From: Nostoc sp. UHCC 0702
Lineage (GTDB): Bacteria; Cyanobacteriota; Cyanobacteriia; Cyanobacteriales; Nostocaceae
Direction of reading: 5' to 3'
Length of the DNA: 64,000 nucleotides
NCBI GenBank assembly: GCA_017164015.1
Contig: CP071065.1
Coordinates: forward strand, 7,779,501-7,843,500
A program made the translations under genes and the position numbers. Shown in pieces: positions 1 through 8,386 of the stretch. Numbering within the stretch: position 1 is the stretch's first letter; the number at the start of each line of letters is the position of its first letter. The notes beneath the pieces were generated by a model. The model worked only from the letters and a program-made list of their open reading frames with translations. It made no database searches and was not told where the DNA came from.

Positions 1-62
1 ACTCAGAACTCAGAACTCCTAACTCCTAACTCCTAACTCCTAACTCCTAACTCCTAACTTAT
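1..62. repeat. Short tandem heptamer repeat (CTAACTC units)
   Basis: About eight head-to-tail copies of a CTAACTC-type heptamer end immediately before the start of the Rrf2 gene. This is the class of short tandemly repeated sequence typical of filamentous cyanobacteria. The same unit, on the other strand TTAGGAG, recurs near 12770, 19400, 42425, 55500 and 61970. Confidence 0.85.
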
Positions 63-64
63 TA

Positions 65-508
65 ATGCCTGTGGAACTATCATGTAAATCTGAATACGCT
101 CTTCTTGCCTTGTTAGAGATGGCGACTTATTACGAAAGCGGCGAACCGATGCAAATTCGGCAAATTGCCGCACAACAAAATATACCCGATCGCTATCTCG
201 AACAGCTCCTGGCAACATTAAGGCGTGGGGGTATAGTTAAGAGTCAACGTGGCTCAAAAGGTGGTTATCTGTTATCACGGGAACCTTGGAGAATCACCCT
301 TTTACAAGTTTTAGAATGTTTGGAAGGGTTAGATGTCAGGCCATGCGAAGAAGCCGTGAATCGCAAAAATTTAGATAGTGCTGTTGTGGATGAAATCTGG
401 GTAGAAGCTTGTCAAGCAGCAAATTCAGTGTTGCAAAAATACACACTTCAGGATTTGTGTGAAAAACGAGATTCCCGACAGCAGTTAGATGTTATGTATT
501 ACATTTAG
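65..508 (+). CDS. Rrf2-family transcriptional regulator
   Basis: This 147-residue protein has the Rrf2 winged-helix fold: a first helix with YALLALLEMA (residues 11-20), a recognition region around YLEQLLATLRRGG (44-56) and the wing GSKGGYLLSR (63-72). Rrf2 proteins bind DNA as dimers, and some sense iron-sulfur clusters or metabolites. The three closely spaced cysteines of IscR-type sensors are absent (Cys7, 85, 94 and 117 region only), so a cluster-free CymR-like mode is more likely. It lies 103 bp upstream of a cysteine synthase gene on the same strand. In Bacillus, CymR works in complex with CysK, which makes a role in sulfur or cysteine control plausible but unproven here. Tandem repeats directly upstream leave little room for a normal promoter. 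Confidence 0.9.
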   Translation: MPVELSCKSEYALLALLEMATYYESGEPMQIRQIAAQQNIPDRYLEQLLATLRRGGIVKSQRGSKGGYLLSREPWRITLLQVLECLEGLDVRPCEEAVNRKNLDSAVVDEIWVEACQAANSVLQKYTLQDLCEKRDSRQQLDVMYYI

Positions 509-611
509 TCAATAGTCCAGAGTCAATAGTCCAAAGTCCAGAAAAATTAATTTTGACTGTTGACTGATGACTGATGACTGTTGACTAATCCCTATTAACT
601 CAGGAGTAATT

Positions 612-1574
612 ATGCGGATTGCTCGTAATATTACGGAACTTGTTGGTCGTACACCCTTGGTGCAATTGAGCCGTATCCCTCAAGAGGAAGGATGTGTGGC
701 TGAGATTGTCGTTAAACTCGAAAGCATGAACCCATCGGCATCAGTGAAAGACCGGATTGGGGTAAGCATGATCAATGCGGCAGAAGAAGAAGGATTAATC
801 ACTCCTAAAAAGACGATATTAGTAGAACCTACTTCTGGCAATACTGGTATCGCTTTAGCAATGGCAGCAGCAGCTAAAGGTTACCGTTTGATTTTGACAA
901 TGCCAGAAACGATGAGTGGCGAACGACGGGCAATGTTACGAGCCTATGGAGCTGAACTAGAACTCACACCCGGAATCGAAGGCATGAGTGGGGCAATTCG
1001 ACGGGCGCAGGAAATAGTGGACAATACGCCAGATGCCTATATGTTGCAGCAATTCCGCAATCCAGCTAATGCACAAGTGCATCGTGAAACCACAGCTCTT
1101 GAAATCTGGGAAGATACCGATGGTCAGGTTGACATAATTGTGGCAGGAGTCGGTACAGGTGGTACGATCACAGGTGTAGCAGAAGTAATTAAAGCACGCA
1201 AGCCGAGCTTTAAGGCGATCGCAGTCGAACCAGCGAATAGCCCAGTTTTATCTGGGGGACGACCGGGGCCTCACAAAATCCAGGGAATTGGCGCTGGCTT
1301 TATTCCCCAAGTGCTAAAGATAAAATTAATTGATGAAGTGATTAGCGTCACTGATGAAGAAGCGATCGCTTACGGTCGGCGTTTGGCAAGAGAAGAAGGA
1401 CTACTATCTGGTATTTCTACCGGAGCAGCTTTATGTGCCGCCATTCGTGTTGCCCAACGCCAAGAAAACGAGGGACGCTTAATTGTGATGATTCAACCCA
1501 GTTTTGGAGAGAGGTATTTAAGTACACCGTTATTCCAAGACCTGGAAGCAAAGGTAGCCGCTAGCATCAGCTAA
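612..1574 (+). CDS. cysK: Cysteine synthase (O-acetylserine sulfhydrylase)
   Basis: The product of 320 residues is a fold-type II PLP enzyme that makes cysteine from O-acetylserine and sulfide in the cytoplasm. The PLP lysine lies in SVKDRIG (Lys46), the substrate loop is TSGNTG (74-79), and the glycine-rich phosphate loop GTGGTITG lies near residue 180. Length matches CysK/CysM. A good ribosome site (CAGGAG) sits seven bases before the ATG. It follows the Rrf2 regulator and is followed after 16 bp by a J-domain gene, so the three may be cotranscribed. CysK versus CysM (thiosulfate use) cannot be separated by eye. Confidence 0.93.
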   Translation: MRIARNITELVGRTPLVQLSRIPQEEGCVAEIVVKLESMNPSASVKDRIGVSMINAAEEEGLITPKKTILVEPTSGNTGIALAMAAAAKGYRLILTMPETMSGERRAMLRAYGAELELTPGIEGMSGAIRRAQEIVDNTPDAYMLQQFRNPANAQVHRETTALEIWEDTDGQVDIIVAGVGTGGTITGVAEVIKARKPSFKAIAVEPANSPVLSGGRPGPHKIQGIGAGFIPQVLKIKLIDEVISVTDEEAIAYGRRLAREEGLLSGISTGAALCAAIRVAQRQENEGRLIVMIQPSFGERYLSTPLFQDLEAKVAASIS

Positions 1575-1590
1575 CGATAAATTTGGATGA

Positions 1591-2298
1591 ATGGTCGATT
1601 CTAAACACAATTTTAACCACTACGACACACTCAAAGTCAGTCCTAATGCTAGCCAAGCGGAGATTAAGCAAGCTTATCGCCGCTTGGTGAAATTATTTCA
1701 TCCTGATAGCAATCAGGATACAGCGGATAAAGAGCAGATTATCCGGATCAATGCTGCATACGAAGTTTTAGGCGACAGTCAAAATCGCCACAGTTACGAC
1801 CAACAACTGCGGGATGACTCTAAGAAATTAAATAGCGATCGCCGTCAACAGCGTACAGCATCCGCTCAAAAGCATTACCAAGCAAGAAGACAAACAGGAC
1901 GGGATGCGGACGAGCAAGTCGAGGAATGGCTGCGGCGAGTTTATCAACCAGTCAACCGCTTGCTTTGTAACATTCTCTATTCCCTAGAGGAACAAATGGA
2001 TGAATTAGCCGCCGATCCCTTTGACGACGAATTATTAGACGAATTTCAAGAATACTTAAAATCCTGTCGAGAAGACCTCAAGCAGGCACAATTTACTTTT
2101 CGTTCTCTACCAAATCCCCCTAGTCTGGCAAGAACAGCGGCTCATCTTTACTACAGCCTCAGTCAAGTAGGAGATGGATTGGACGAGTTAGCTTACTTTC
2201 CATTGAACTACGATGAACGTTATTTACACACAGGTCAAGAAATGTTCCGCATAGCTACAGGATTGCACTGGGAAGCGCAAGCTTCGGTTAAAAGTTAG
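1591..2298 (+). CDS. J-domain (DnaJ-like) co-chaperone protein
   Basis: The first 70 residues form a J domain with the HPD tripeptide at residues 37-39, preceded by the helix AEIKQAYRRLVKLF. J domains stimulate ATP hydrolysis by DnaK/Hsp70. There is no G/F-rich segment and no zinc-finger domain, so this is a class III (type C) J protein. The remaining 165 residues are polar, with acidic helices around 125-175 (EEQMDELAADPFDDELLDE) and no recognised domain. It begins 16 bp after cysK, which suggests cotranscription. Its client is unknown. Confidence 0.9.
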   Translation: MVDSKHNFNHYDTLKVSPNASQAEIKQAYRRLVKLFHPDSNQDTADKEQIIRINAAYEVLGDSQNRHSYDQQLRDDSKKLNSDRRQQRTASAQKHYQARRQTGRDADEQVEEWLRRVYQPVNRLLCNILYSLEEQMDELAADPFDDELLDEFQEYLKSCREDLKQAQFTFRSLPNPPSLARTAAHLYYSLSQVGDGLDELAYFPLNYDERYLHTGQEMFRIATGLHWEAQASVKS

Positions 2299-2520
2299 TT
2301 GTCAGTAGTCAGTAGTCAGTGGTCAGTGGTCAGTTGTTAGTTGTTAGTTGTCAGTGGTTAGTTGTCAGTTGTCAGTTGTCAGTGGTTAGTTGTCAGTGGT
2401 CACGAATTGATAATCTCCCTCATCTCCCTCATCTCCCCCTGCTCCCCCGCTCCCCTGCTCCCCTGCTCCCCTGCTCCCCTGCTCCCCTGCTCCCCTGCTC
2501 CCCCCCTCCCCCGCTCAAGA
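2299..2520. repeat. Short tandem repeats: GTCAGTG/GTTAGTT tract, then CCCTGCTC tract
   Basis: Positions 2299-2402 are runs of GTCAGTT/GTCAGTG/GTTAGTT heptamers. Positions 2420-2515 are runs of CATCTCCCT and then CCCTGCTC octamers with a strong strand bias. Open frames here are only repeat translations. Together they separate the J-domain gene from gatB. Confidence 0.9.
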
Positions 2521-2583
2521 GCCAGGCAACTCAGGACACCGCTAGAATAGTACTCTAAATAAGGATTATGCCAAAATAGTAAT

Positions 2584-4059
2584 ATGACTTCTGCTACTAC
2601 CGTCAAAACTGAGTACGAAGCGATTATTGGTTTAGAAACCCATTGTCAGCTGAGTACCAATACCAAGATTTTCTCCAGCAGTTCTACAGCATTCGGTGCT
2701 GACCCCAATACTAATATTGACCCGGTGTGTATGGGTTTACCTGGGGTTTTGCCTGTACTTAACGAAAAAGTACTAGAGTATGCTGTCAAAGCTGGTTTGG
2801 CGCTGAATTGCCAAATTGCTAAATATAGCAAATTTGACCGTAAACAGTATTTTTATCCTGATTTACCCAAAAACTACCAAATTTCTCAATATGACCTGCC
2901 CATTGCGGAACATGGCTGGTTAGAAATTGAATTAGTCGATGCTGATGGCAATCCGATTCGCAAACGCATTGGAATTACACGTTTGCACATGGAAGAGGAT
3001 GCAGGCAAACTTGTACACGCAGGCAGCGATCGCTTGTCTGGTTCTACTTATTCTCTGGTAGACTACAACCGCGCAGGTATACCGTTGGTGGAAATTGTCT
3101 CAGAACCGGATTTGCGTTCTGGACAAGAAGCTGCTGAATATGCTGAAGAATTACGCCGCATTGTGCGCTATCTCGGTGTGAGTGATGGCAACATGCAAGA
3201 AGGTTCTCTACGTTGTGATGTCAACATCTCTGTGCGTCCGGTGGGACAAAAAGAGTTTGGCACCAAGGTAGAAATTAAAAACATGAACTCGTTTAGCGCG
3301 ATTCAACGAGCCATTGAGTACGAAATTGAACGGCAAATTGCAGCCATTGAAGCAGGCGATCGCATTATACAAGAAACTCGTCTGTGGGAAGAAGGTTCTC
3401 AACGCACAAGTAGTATGCGGGTTAAGGAAGGTTCTAGCGATTATCGCTACTTCCCGGAACCAGATTTAGCACCTATTGAGGTGTCAAGCGAACAATTAGA
3501 CAAGTGGCAAAGTGAACTGCCAGAATTGCCAGCCCAAAAACGCCATCATTATGAAAGTGAATTGGGGCTTTCGCCTTATGATGCGCGAGTGTTGACAGAA
3601 GAGCGTGCTGTAGCTGAGTATTTTGAAAGAGCGATCGCAGCAGGAGCAAATCCGAAAGCTGCTGCTAACTGGATTACTCAAGATATTGCGGCATATCTCA
3701 ATAAGCAAAAACTCAATATTACTGAAATTGCGCTAACTCCTACCAATCTCGCTGATGTGATCACTCGCATTGAAAAAGGTAAAATCAGCAACGCTCAAGC
3801 TAAAGAAAAGTTAGGGGATTTACTGAGTGGTGTTTCTCCTGAGAAAGCTTTTGCCGGTCAGGAGTTAATTACTGATCCTACGGTGCTGGAACCTATTATT
3901 GATGAAGTGATTGCTGCTAATCCCAAAGAATTAGAAAAGTATCGCAATGGTAACATCAACCTCAAGGGTTTCTTTGTGGGACAAGTTCTGAAAAAGACTA
4001 GCAAACGTGCTGATCCTAAACTAACTAATGAGTTGGTAGAGAAGAAGCTGAATAGTTAG
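2584..4059 (+). CDS. gatB: Asp/Glu-tRNA(Asn/Gln) amidotransferase subunit B
   Basis: This 491-residue protein is the tRNA-binding kinase/amidase-partner subunit of GatCAB, which converts Glu-tRNA(Gln) to Gln-tRNA(Gln) in bacteria lacking GlnRS. Family signatures are GLETHCQL near the N-terminus, YFYPDLPKNYQISQYD (about 97-112), HMEEDAGK, the signature DYNRAGIPLVEIVSEPD, and GSLRCDVNISVRP. The C-terminal GatB/YqeY helical domain covers roughly 340-490. Length is normal for the family. It stands alone between repeat tracts, as is common in cyanobacteria, where gatA, gatB and gatC are dispersed. Confidence 0.97.
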   Translation: MTSATTVKTEYEAIIGLETHCQLSTNTKIFSSSSTAFGADPNTNIDPVCMGLPGVLPVLNEKVLEYAVKAGLALNCQIAKYSKFDRKQYFYPDLPKNYQISQYDLPIAEHGWLEIELVDADGNPIRKRIGITRLHMEEDAGKLVHAGSDRLSGSTYSLVDYNRAGIPLVEIVSEPDLRSGQEAAEYAEELRRIVRYLGVSDGNMQEGSLRCDVNISVRPVGQKEFGTKVEIKNMNSFSAIQRAIEYEIERQIAAIEAGDRIIQETRLWEEGSQRTSSMRVKEGSSDYRYFPEPDLAPIEVSSEQLDKWQSELPELPAQKRHHYESELGLSPYDARVLTEERAVAEYFERAIAAGANPKAAANWITQDIAAYLNKQKLNITEIALTPTNLADVITRIEKGKISNAQAKEKLGDLLSGVSPEKAFAGQELITDPTVLEPIIDEVIAANPKELEKYRNGNINLKGFFVGQVLKKTSKRADPKLTNELVEKKLNS

Positions 4060-4079
4060 GGAAGTTGAAGAAATAAGTT

Positions 4080-4227
4080 ATATCATGTCCGGATGAATAC
4101 TTATTAAACCCTAAGAACCCCACCCCCACCTAAGCTACGCTTTGTTTCCCCTCCCCGTCAACGGGGAGGGGTTAGGGGTGGGGTGCAATGACTATGGAAA
4201 TTATAACTAATTAACCGGACATGATAT
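4080..4227. mobile_element. MITE-like element, ATATCATGTCCGG inverted ends (copy 1)
   Basis: This 148-bp element is bounded by a perfect 13-bp inverted repeat (ATATCATGTCCGG at the left; its complement ends at 4227). The GC-rich core holds the hairpin CTCCCCGTCAACGGGGAG. It encodes nothing. Related copies lie at 12794-12940, 30263-30449 and 30454-30645, and a left half lies at 36172. It is therefore a non-autonomous dispersed repeat; the transposase that mobilised it is not in the window. Confidence 0.85.
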
Positions 4228-4298
4228 TATTTCGATTTCAGTTGTTGAATTTTGTGGGCAATTCATGAATTGCCCATTTTTTTGTCTCACGCAGAGGA

Positions 4299-4340
4299 GC
4301 CACTGCGTTGCGCGGGTTCCCCGCGTTGTAGCAAGTGGCG
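4299..4340. repeat. Small GCCACT...AGTGGC palindromic repeat
   Basis: A short GC-rich palindromic unit begins GCCACTGCG and ends AAGTGGCG in an otherwise AT-rich gap. The same family is found at 36257-36304, at 38836-38875 and inside the two MITE copies at 30308 and 30502. Nearby at 4377-4393 is a solo copy of the inverted end CTCTTGCAAAAGTC, also seen in the element at 33482. Confidence 0.6.
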
Positions 4341-4411
4341 TCGCGCAGAGGCGCAAAGGAAGAATACGAAAATAACGACTTTTGCAAGAGGTTTAATCTA
4401 AAATCCAAAAT

Positions 4412-5101
4412 TTAAAGTGTATCTGGATTAATTCCCCTTTCTCGAAGTAAAGCACGGAGTGCTTCTAGTTGACTTTCTGCTTGTTCTGCACGTTGGCGTT
4501 GTTGTTCCTGTTGCTGTGCTAGTTCTTCATATGTCAAAAACCGCTGTCCATCAGGACGATAAATTTGCAGTTCGCCATCTGACAATTCAAAGCGTATACC
4601 GAGACGAGGACTAACCCAACCAGCCATTTGCTGAATTTCGGCTAATTCACTCTCAGAACGTAACCAGCCGCTTAATTCACTTGTGTCTGGGTCATATATG
4701 TAATATTCTTCCACCCCATAGCGCTCATAAAACTTGTATTTTGCAATCATCTCTTTGGTGGTATTGTTAGGGGAGAGAATTTCAAACACCACTTGCGGGG
4801 GAATATTATCTTCTTGCCATTGTAGATAAGAACCGCGATCGCCTTTTGGTCTACCAAAGACTACCATCACATCAGGGGCTTTACGGGTGAGGTTATCGCC
4901 TTCAAGGGTGTACCACAATAAGTCACCTGCGACGAATACATTGGGGTCATTGCTAAATAACAAATCCAAGTTCTTTTTAATCAGTACAATTAACTCAAAC
5001 TGTTTGGTGTTATCTGCCATTGGTTGTCCGTCGCTTTCGGGGTAGATGATGCCCTTGTTGCTAGAAGATGGTAATTTAGTGACCATTAACGTAAGTCTCA
5101 T
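4412..5101 (-). CDS. Uma2-family (DUF820) putative endonuclease
   Basis: This 229-residue protein has the PD-(D/E)XK-type Uma2 core: PDVMVVFGRPKGDRGSY, then PQVVFEILSPNNTTKEM with the acidic residue and downstream KYKFYERYGVEEYYIYDPD. A C-terminal helix rich in Q, R and E (EELAQQQEQQRQRAEQAES) looks like a coiled coil. Uma2 proteins are greatly expanded in filamentous cyanobacteria and their biological role is unclear. The listed start could be replaced by an internal Met five codons later. A second family member is at 49416. Confidence 0.88.
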   Translation of the reverse strand: MRLTLMVTKLPSSSNKGIIYPESDGQPMADNTKQFELIVLIKKNLDLLFSNDPNVFVAGDLLWYTLEGDNLTRKAPDVMVVFGRPKGDRGSYLQWQEDNIPPQVVFEILSPNNTTKEMIAKYKFYERYGVEEYYIYDPDTSELSGWLRSESELAEIQQMAGWVSPRLGIRFELSDGELQIYRPDGQRFLTYEELAQQQEQQRQRAEQAESQLEALRALLRERGINPDTL

Positions 5102-5371
5102 TGCAGAGGTGGCACTGTTAATTTTAACGAAGCGAGAAATGGCTATCTTGATGATTGTAATTGGGTGGGGCGATCGCTTGAGATTGACTTTATCAATTGG
5201 CTCTCATGGTTTGCAGGAAGTACTGAGTAAAAATACTGAACCTGGGTAGTGAATGAGCGATCGCCCATTGTGCTATTGCATTGATATTAAGTATAGCTAT
5301 GTTAAGTAAAGTGTGTAAATTGTTGCTCTGCGAGTTAGAGTGATGCTATAGCAAATCAAAGCATTAGCAGT

Positions 5372-6202
5372 ATGGATACTGATGAGTTAAAGTTCCTGTT
5401 AAAGTTATTGGGATTTCCCAATTATCGAGCAAGCCTGAGTGCTTTCAGTACTAAAGGTAAAGACAAGATTTTGCAGAATTTAGGCGATCGTGAACTGGTA
5501 GACTATTCGCGTGAGGTTGCGGCAGTCAAAATTTTACCTGCTGGACAAGCGCTTTTGAAACTCGGTTCAGGCGAGTTACCTATCACTGAGAAAGAACTTA
5601 AGGTGCTGGAGAAGATTAGTAAAGCTTCTGACAAAATTACACCCAGCAACATCAAAATTTCATCGCTGAAAGCTGCTGATAAAGAGGCAATATTGAAAAC
5701 CCTAACTGAACGGGGTTTGATTGAACCGGAAATCAAAAAAGCTAGGAATAAAGTTGAGGTTTGGCTGACTCAAAGAGGAATCGAATTTTTGCGGGATGAT
5801 TATGATCCTCAAGGTAAGGCAAACATTACCCTAGATTTGCTGAATAATTACGTCCGATTTCTACGGAAAACCTTGCAGGTTAAGCCACAGACAATTTCTA
5901 CTCCACTACCCAGCGTCAATATCACTGACGGAAAAATTAGTGATGAAGAAATTTTAGAAATTATTGAAAAACTAGACCGAGAATTAGGTACAGATAATTA
6001 TTTACCCATTTTCCATCTGCGGCAAAAGTTACAACCGCCTCTGTCAAGGGATGAATTAGATCAGGCTTTGTATCGTTTGCAAAAAGATGATCAGATTGAT
6101 TTCAGTTCCCTATTAGATCCGACACCCTACACTACAGAACAAATTGATGCGGGAATTTCACAAAATGTAGGTGGTTCGCTGTTCTTTATCAGTGTGAACT
6201 AA
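5372..6202 (+). CDS. Unknown protein with winged-helix-like segments, first gene of nuclease/ATPase cassette
   Basis: This 276-residue protein is not one I recognise. Two stretches (about 70-135 and 195-260) read like winged-helix units: helices followed by LTERGLIEPEI...VEVWLTQRGIEFL, and later DELDQALYRLQKDDQIDF. The N-terminus (ELKFLLKLLGFPNYRASL) is helical. It lies 54 bp before a P-loop ATPase gene and 31 bp separate that from an exonuclease-nuclease-FtsK fusion, all on one strand, so the three likely form one transcription unit. A DNA-binding or adaptor role in that complex is inference from fold and context. Confidence 0.7.
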   Translation: MDTDELKFLLKLLGFPNYRASLSAFSTKGKDKILQNLGDRELVDYSREVAAVKILPAGQALLKLGSGELPITEKELKVLEKISKASDKITPSNIKISSLKAADKEAILKTLTERGLIEPEIKKARNKVEVWLTQRGIEFLRDDYDPQGKANITLDLLNNYVRFLRKTLQVKPQTISTPLPSVNITDGKISDEEILEIIEKLDRELGTDNYLPIFHLRQKLQPPLSRDELDQALYRLQKDDQIDFSSLLDPTPYTTEQIDAGISQNVGGSLFFISVN

Positions 6203-6256
6203 CGATACTTAAAGTCTTTTTGCCAAAATAACTTTGCTCATTCACTCTCATTAATT

Positions 6257-8356
6257 ATGGCATCTATTAACGACATTATTAAACGCGAGGTTAATCCGTT
6301 TGACCTGGTAAATTTGAAAGTAGGTAATTTTTGGAGTCAACATCAAGAGTTAGACTCTGTGGTTGAGTCTATTCATCAAGAGGCGATAACGGAAGTTGAA
6401 GGATTTCTCAATTTAGTAATTAGAGATAACTGTAGTCGTACAGTTTTACTTGTGGGTGATGCTGGTTCTGGCAAAAGCTATATTTTAGGTAGACTAAAAC
6501 GCACCTTCAACTCAAAAGCTTTTTTTGCTTATATAGGGCCTTGGGTCGATAACGATTATATGTGGCGTCATGTACTACGTAATACAGTTGATAGTTTAAT
6601 TCAAGTACCAGATGGACAACAAGAGTCCCAGTTAATTCTGTGGCTGAAAAGCTTATCTGCTTTTCGTGAAAGCAGTCTAAAAAAACGAATTTTTAATGAG
6701 AGTTTCTGGCAATTATTGTTAAATGACCGCCAAAAGTTTATTAAACATCTCAAACGTAATTACCAAAAAGCAAGTATTTATAATCCTGACACATTTTTCG
6801 CAGTACTGTATGAACTCACAGATCCAGAAAATTTTTCTATAGCTTGTGAGTGGTTAAGAGGGGATGATTTAAGTGAGGAATCAATGCAAGCGTTAGGTGT
6901 TAAACAATGTATTAATTCAGAGGACGCAGCTAAGAATGTTTTAGCAAATTTTGGCAGAATTTCTATTGAAACTCAACCAATTGTCTTATGTTTTGATCAG
7001 GTTGAAACTTTGCCAAATTGGCCTTCTAATCCCCAACCTATCTTTAACATTAATACTACTATTCACAATGAAAATCTCAAAAACTTTTTAATTATTCTGA
7101 CTATATGTACCAATCCTTGGAAGCAAGGTTATCGCTATATTCAACAATCAGATAGAGCTAGAATTGAGCGACAAGTATCATTAAAATATATCAATTTAAA
7201 CCAAGCAGAAGCACTTTGGTCTTATCGATTAAAACCACTACATCAGGAAGCTGAATCTCAGCCGGATTCACCTATTTTTCCCTTAAACAGACAATTATTA
7301 GAGGAAAATTTCCCTGGTGGTAAAACTATGCCACGAAATGCTTTGATTCTTGGTAGATTGGAGTATCAAAAATATAAAGTTTCACTTTTGGATGTAACTG
7401 TAATGATTAATATACAAACACCAGGAGTAGAAAAGTCGAAAAATGAAAGTAAGACGTTAGAGATTAAAATCCAAAAACAAGACATTTCTCAACCTATTGA
7501 TCCTCACGAAAGAGAAAAGGCTGAATTTCAATTAATTTGGCAGCAAGAGTATACAAAAATTCAGTCTAAGATAAGTAAAATATCTTTTTTAGCTGCACCT
7601 GACCTCATACGAATGCTTCAAGAAGCTTTAGAGATATCACAAGTAGATGCAATTAAACCTAAACTCATTTCTGGAGCATATGCAAGCTATTCTTTGAGTT
7701 ATCAACAGCCGGGTAAGCGAGACAAGATAGGGGTAGTCTGGACAGAAGATGCAAACATGAATGGCTTTTTCAATGTAATGAATGCTTGCCAAAAAGTTAT
7801 TCAGCAAAATTTATGTCAACGTTTGTACTTAATTCGCTTAGGAAGGTTGGGAGAACCAAAGCTCAAAGGTTATCAAATCTACCAACAGATTTTTACTGCT
7901 ACTAATCATATTCATATTCGACCAAATTTAACTGCTGTTTACTATTTGGCTACTTACCATAGCTTAGTAAATTCTGCCAATGCTCAAGAATTAGTAATTG
8001 CTAATAAAACTATTACTTTACAGAAACTACAATCTTTAATTCGTGAGTCAAAGATTCTGGATAAATGTACTTTATTGCAGGATTTAGGTATTGTTGCTAA
8101 ACAAAAACTTGACAAAGATGATAAAAATGGGAAAAAAGAAGATTTACGACCAGTTAAAGATTTCTTATTAAATCTCATCAAAACCCAAGGCTTTATGGGA
8201 ATACCAACTTTAATTAATCAGTCTTTTGGTCAGTTTCCTACTGTTCAAGAAACTGATGTGAAACTGTTGATTCAGTTATTGTGTGAAGAAAAAAAAGTAA
8301 AAATTATTAACCCAAAAGAGAAGTTGCAAGACCAATTAATTTGTTTTATTGCCTAA
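6257..8356 (+). CDS. P-loop (AAA/STAND-like) ATPase, second gene of cassette
   Basis: The 699-residue product has a Walker A motif GDAGSGKS at 67-74 and a Walker B-like strand IVLCFDQVE at 242-250. The arrangement suits an AAA+ or STAND ATPase that senses or loads onto DNA. After about residue 400 the sequence is rich in Lys, Gln and Asn and shows no family I know; the last 60 residues (FMGIPTLINQSFGQFP, then VKLLIQLLCEEKKVKII) resemble a winged helix, echoing the upstream protein. It is flanked by cassette genes at 54 and 31 bp. The ATPase call is firm; its job in the system is inferred. Confidence 0.8.
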   Translation: MASINDIIKREVNPFDLVNLKVGNFWSQHQELDSVVESIHQEAITEVEGFLNLVIRDNCSRTVLLVGDAGSGKSYILGRLKRTFNSKAFFAYIGPWVDNDYMWRHVLRNTVDSLIQVPDGQQESQLILWLKSLSAFRESSLKKRIFNESFWQLLLNDRQKFIKHLKRNYQKASIYNPDTFFAVLYELTDPENFSIACEWLRGDDLSEESMQALGVKQCINSEDAAKNVLANFGRISIETQPIVLCFDQVETLPNWPSNPQPIFNINTTIHNENLKNFLIILTICTNPWKQGYRYIQQSDRARIERQVSLKYINLNQAEALWSYRLKPLHQEAESQPDSPIFPLNRQLLEENFPGGKTMPRNALILGRLEYQKYKVSLLDVTVMINIQTPGVEKSKNESKTLEIKIQKQDISQPIDPHEREKAEFQLIWQQEYTKIQSKISKISFLAAPDLIRMLQEALEISQVDAIKPKLISGAYASYSLSYQQPGKRDKIGVVWTEDANMNGFFNVMNACQKVIQQNLCQRLYLIRLGRLGEPKLKGYQIYQQIFTATNHIHIRPNLTAVYYLATYHSLVNSANAQELVIANKTITLQKLQSLIRESKILDKCTLLQDLGIVAKQKLDKDDKNGKKEDLRPVKDFLLNLIKTQGFMGIPTLINQSFGQFPTVQETDVKLLIQLLCEEKKVKIINPKEKLQDQLICFIA

Positions 8357-8386
8357 TTATCATTATTATTTGTTAATTTTGAGTCA

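Noticed and set aside
2420..2515. Possible CRISPR array in the CCCTGCTC tract
   Set aside because: The units are contiguous octamers with no unique spacers of 30-40 bp; no array of repeat-spacer form was seen anywhere in the window.
2319..2558. Open frames of 60-80 codons through the tandem repeats upstream of gatB
   Set aside because: They translate GTCAGTT and CCCTGCTC repeats in several frames on both strands and have no start signals or family resemblance.
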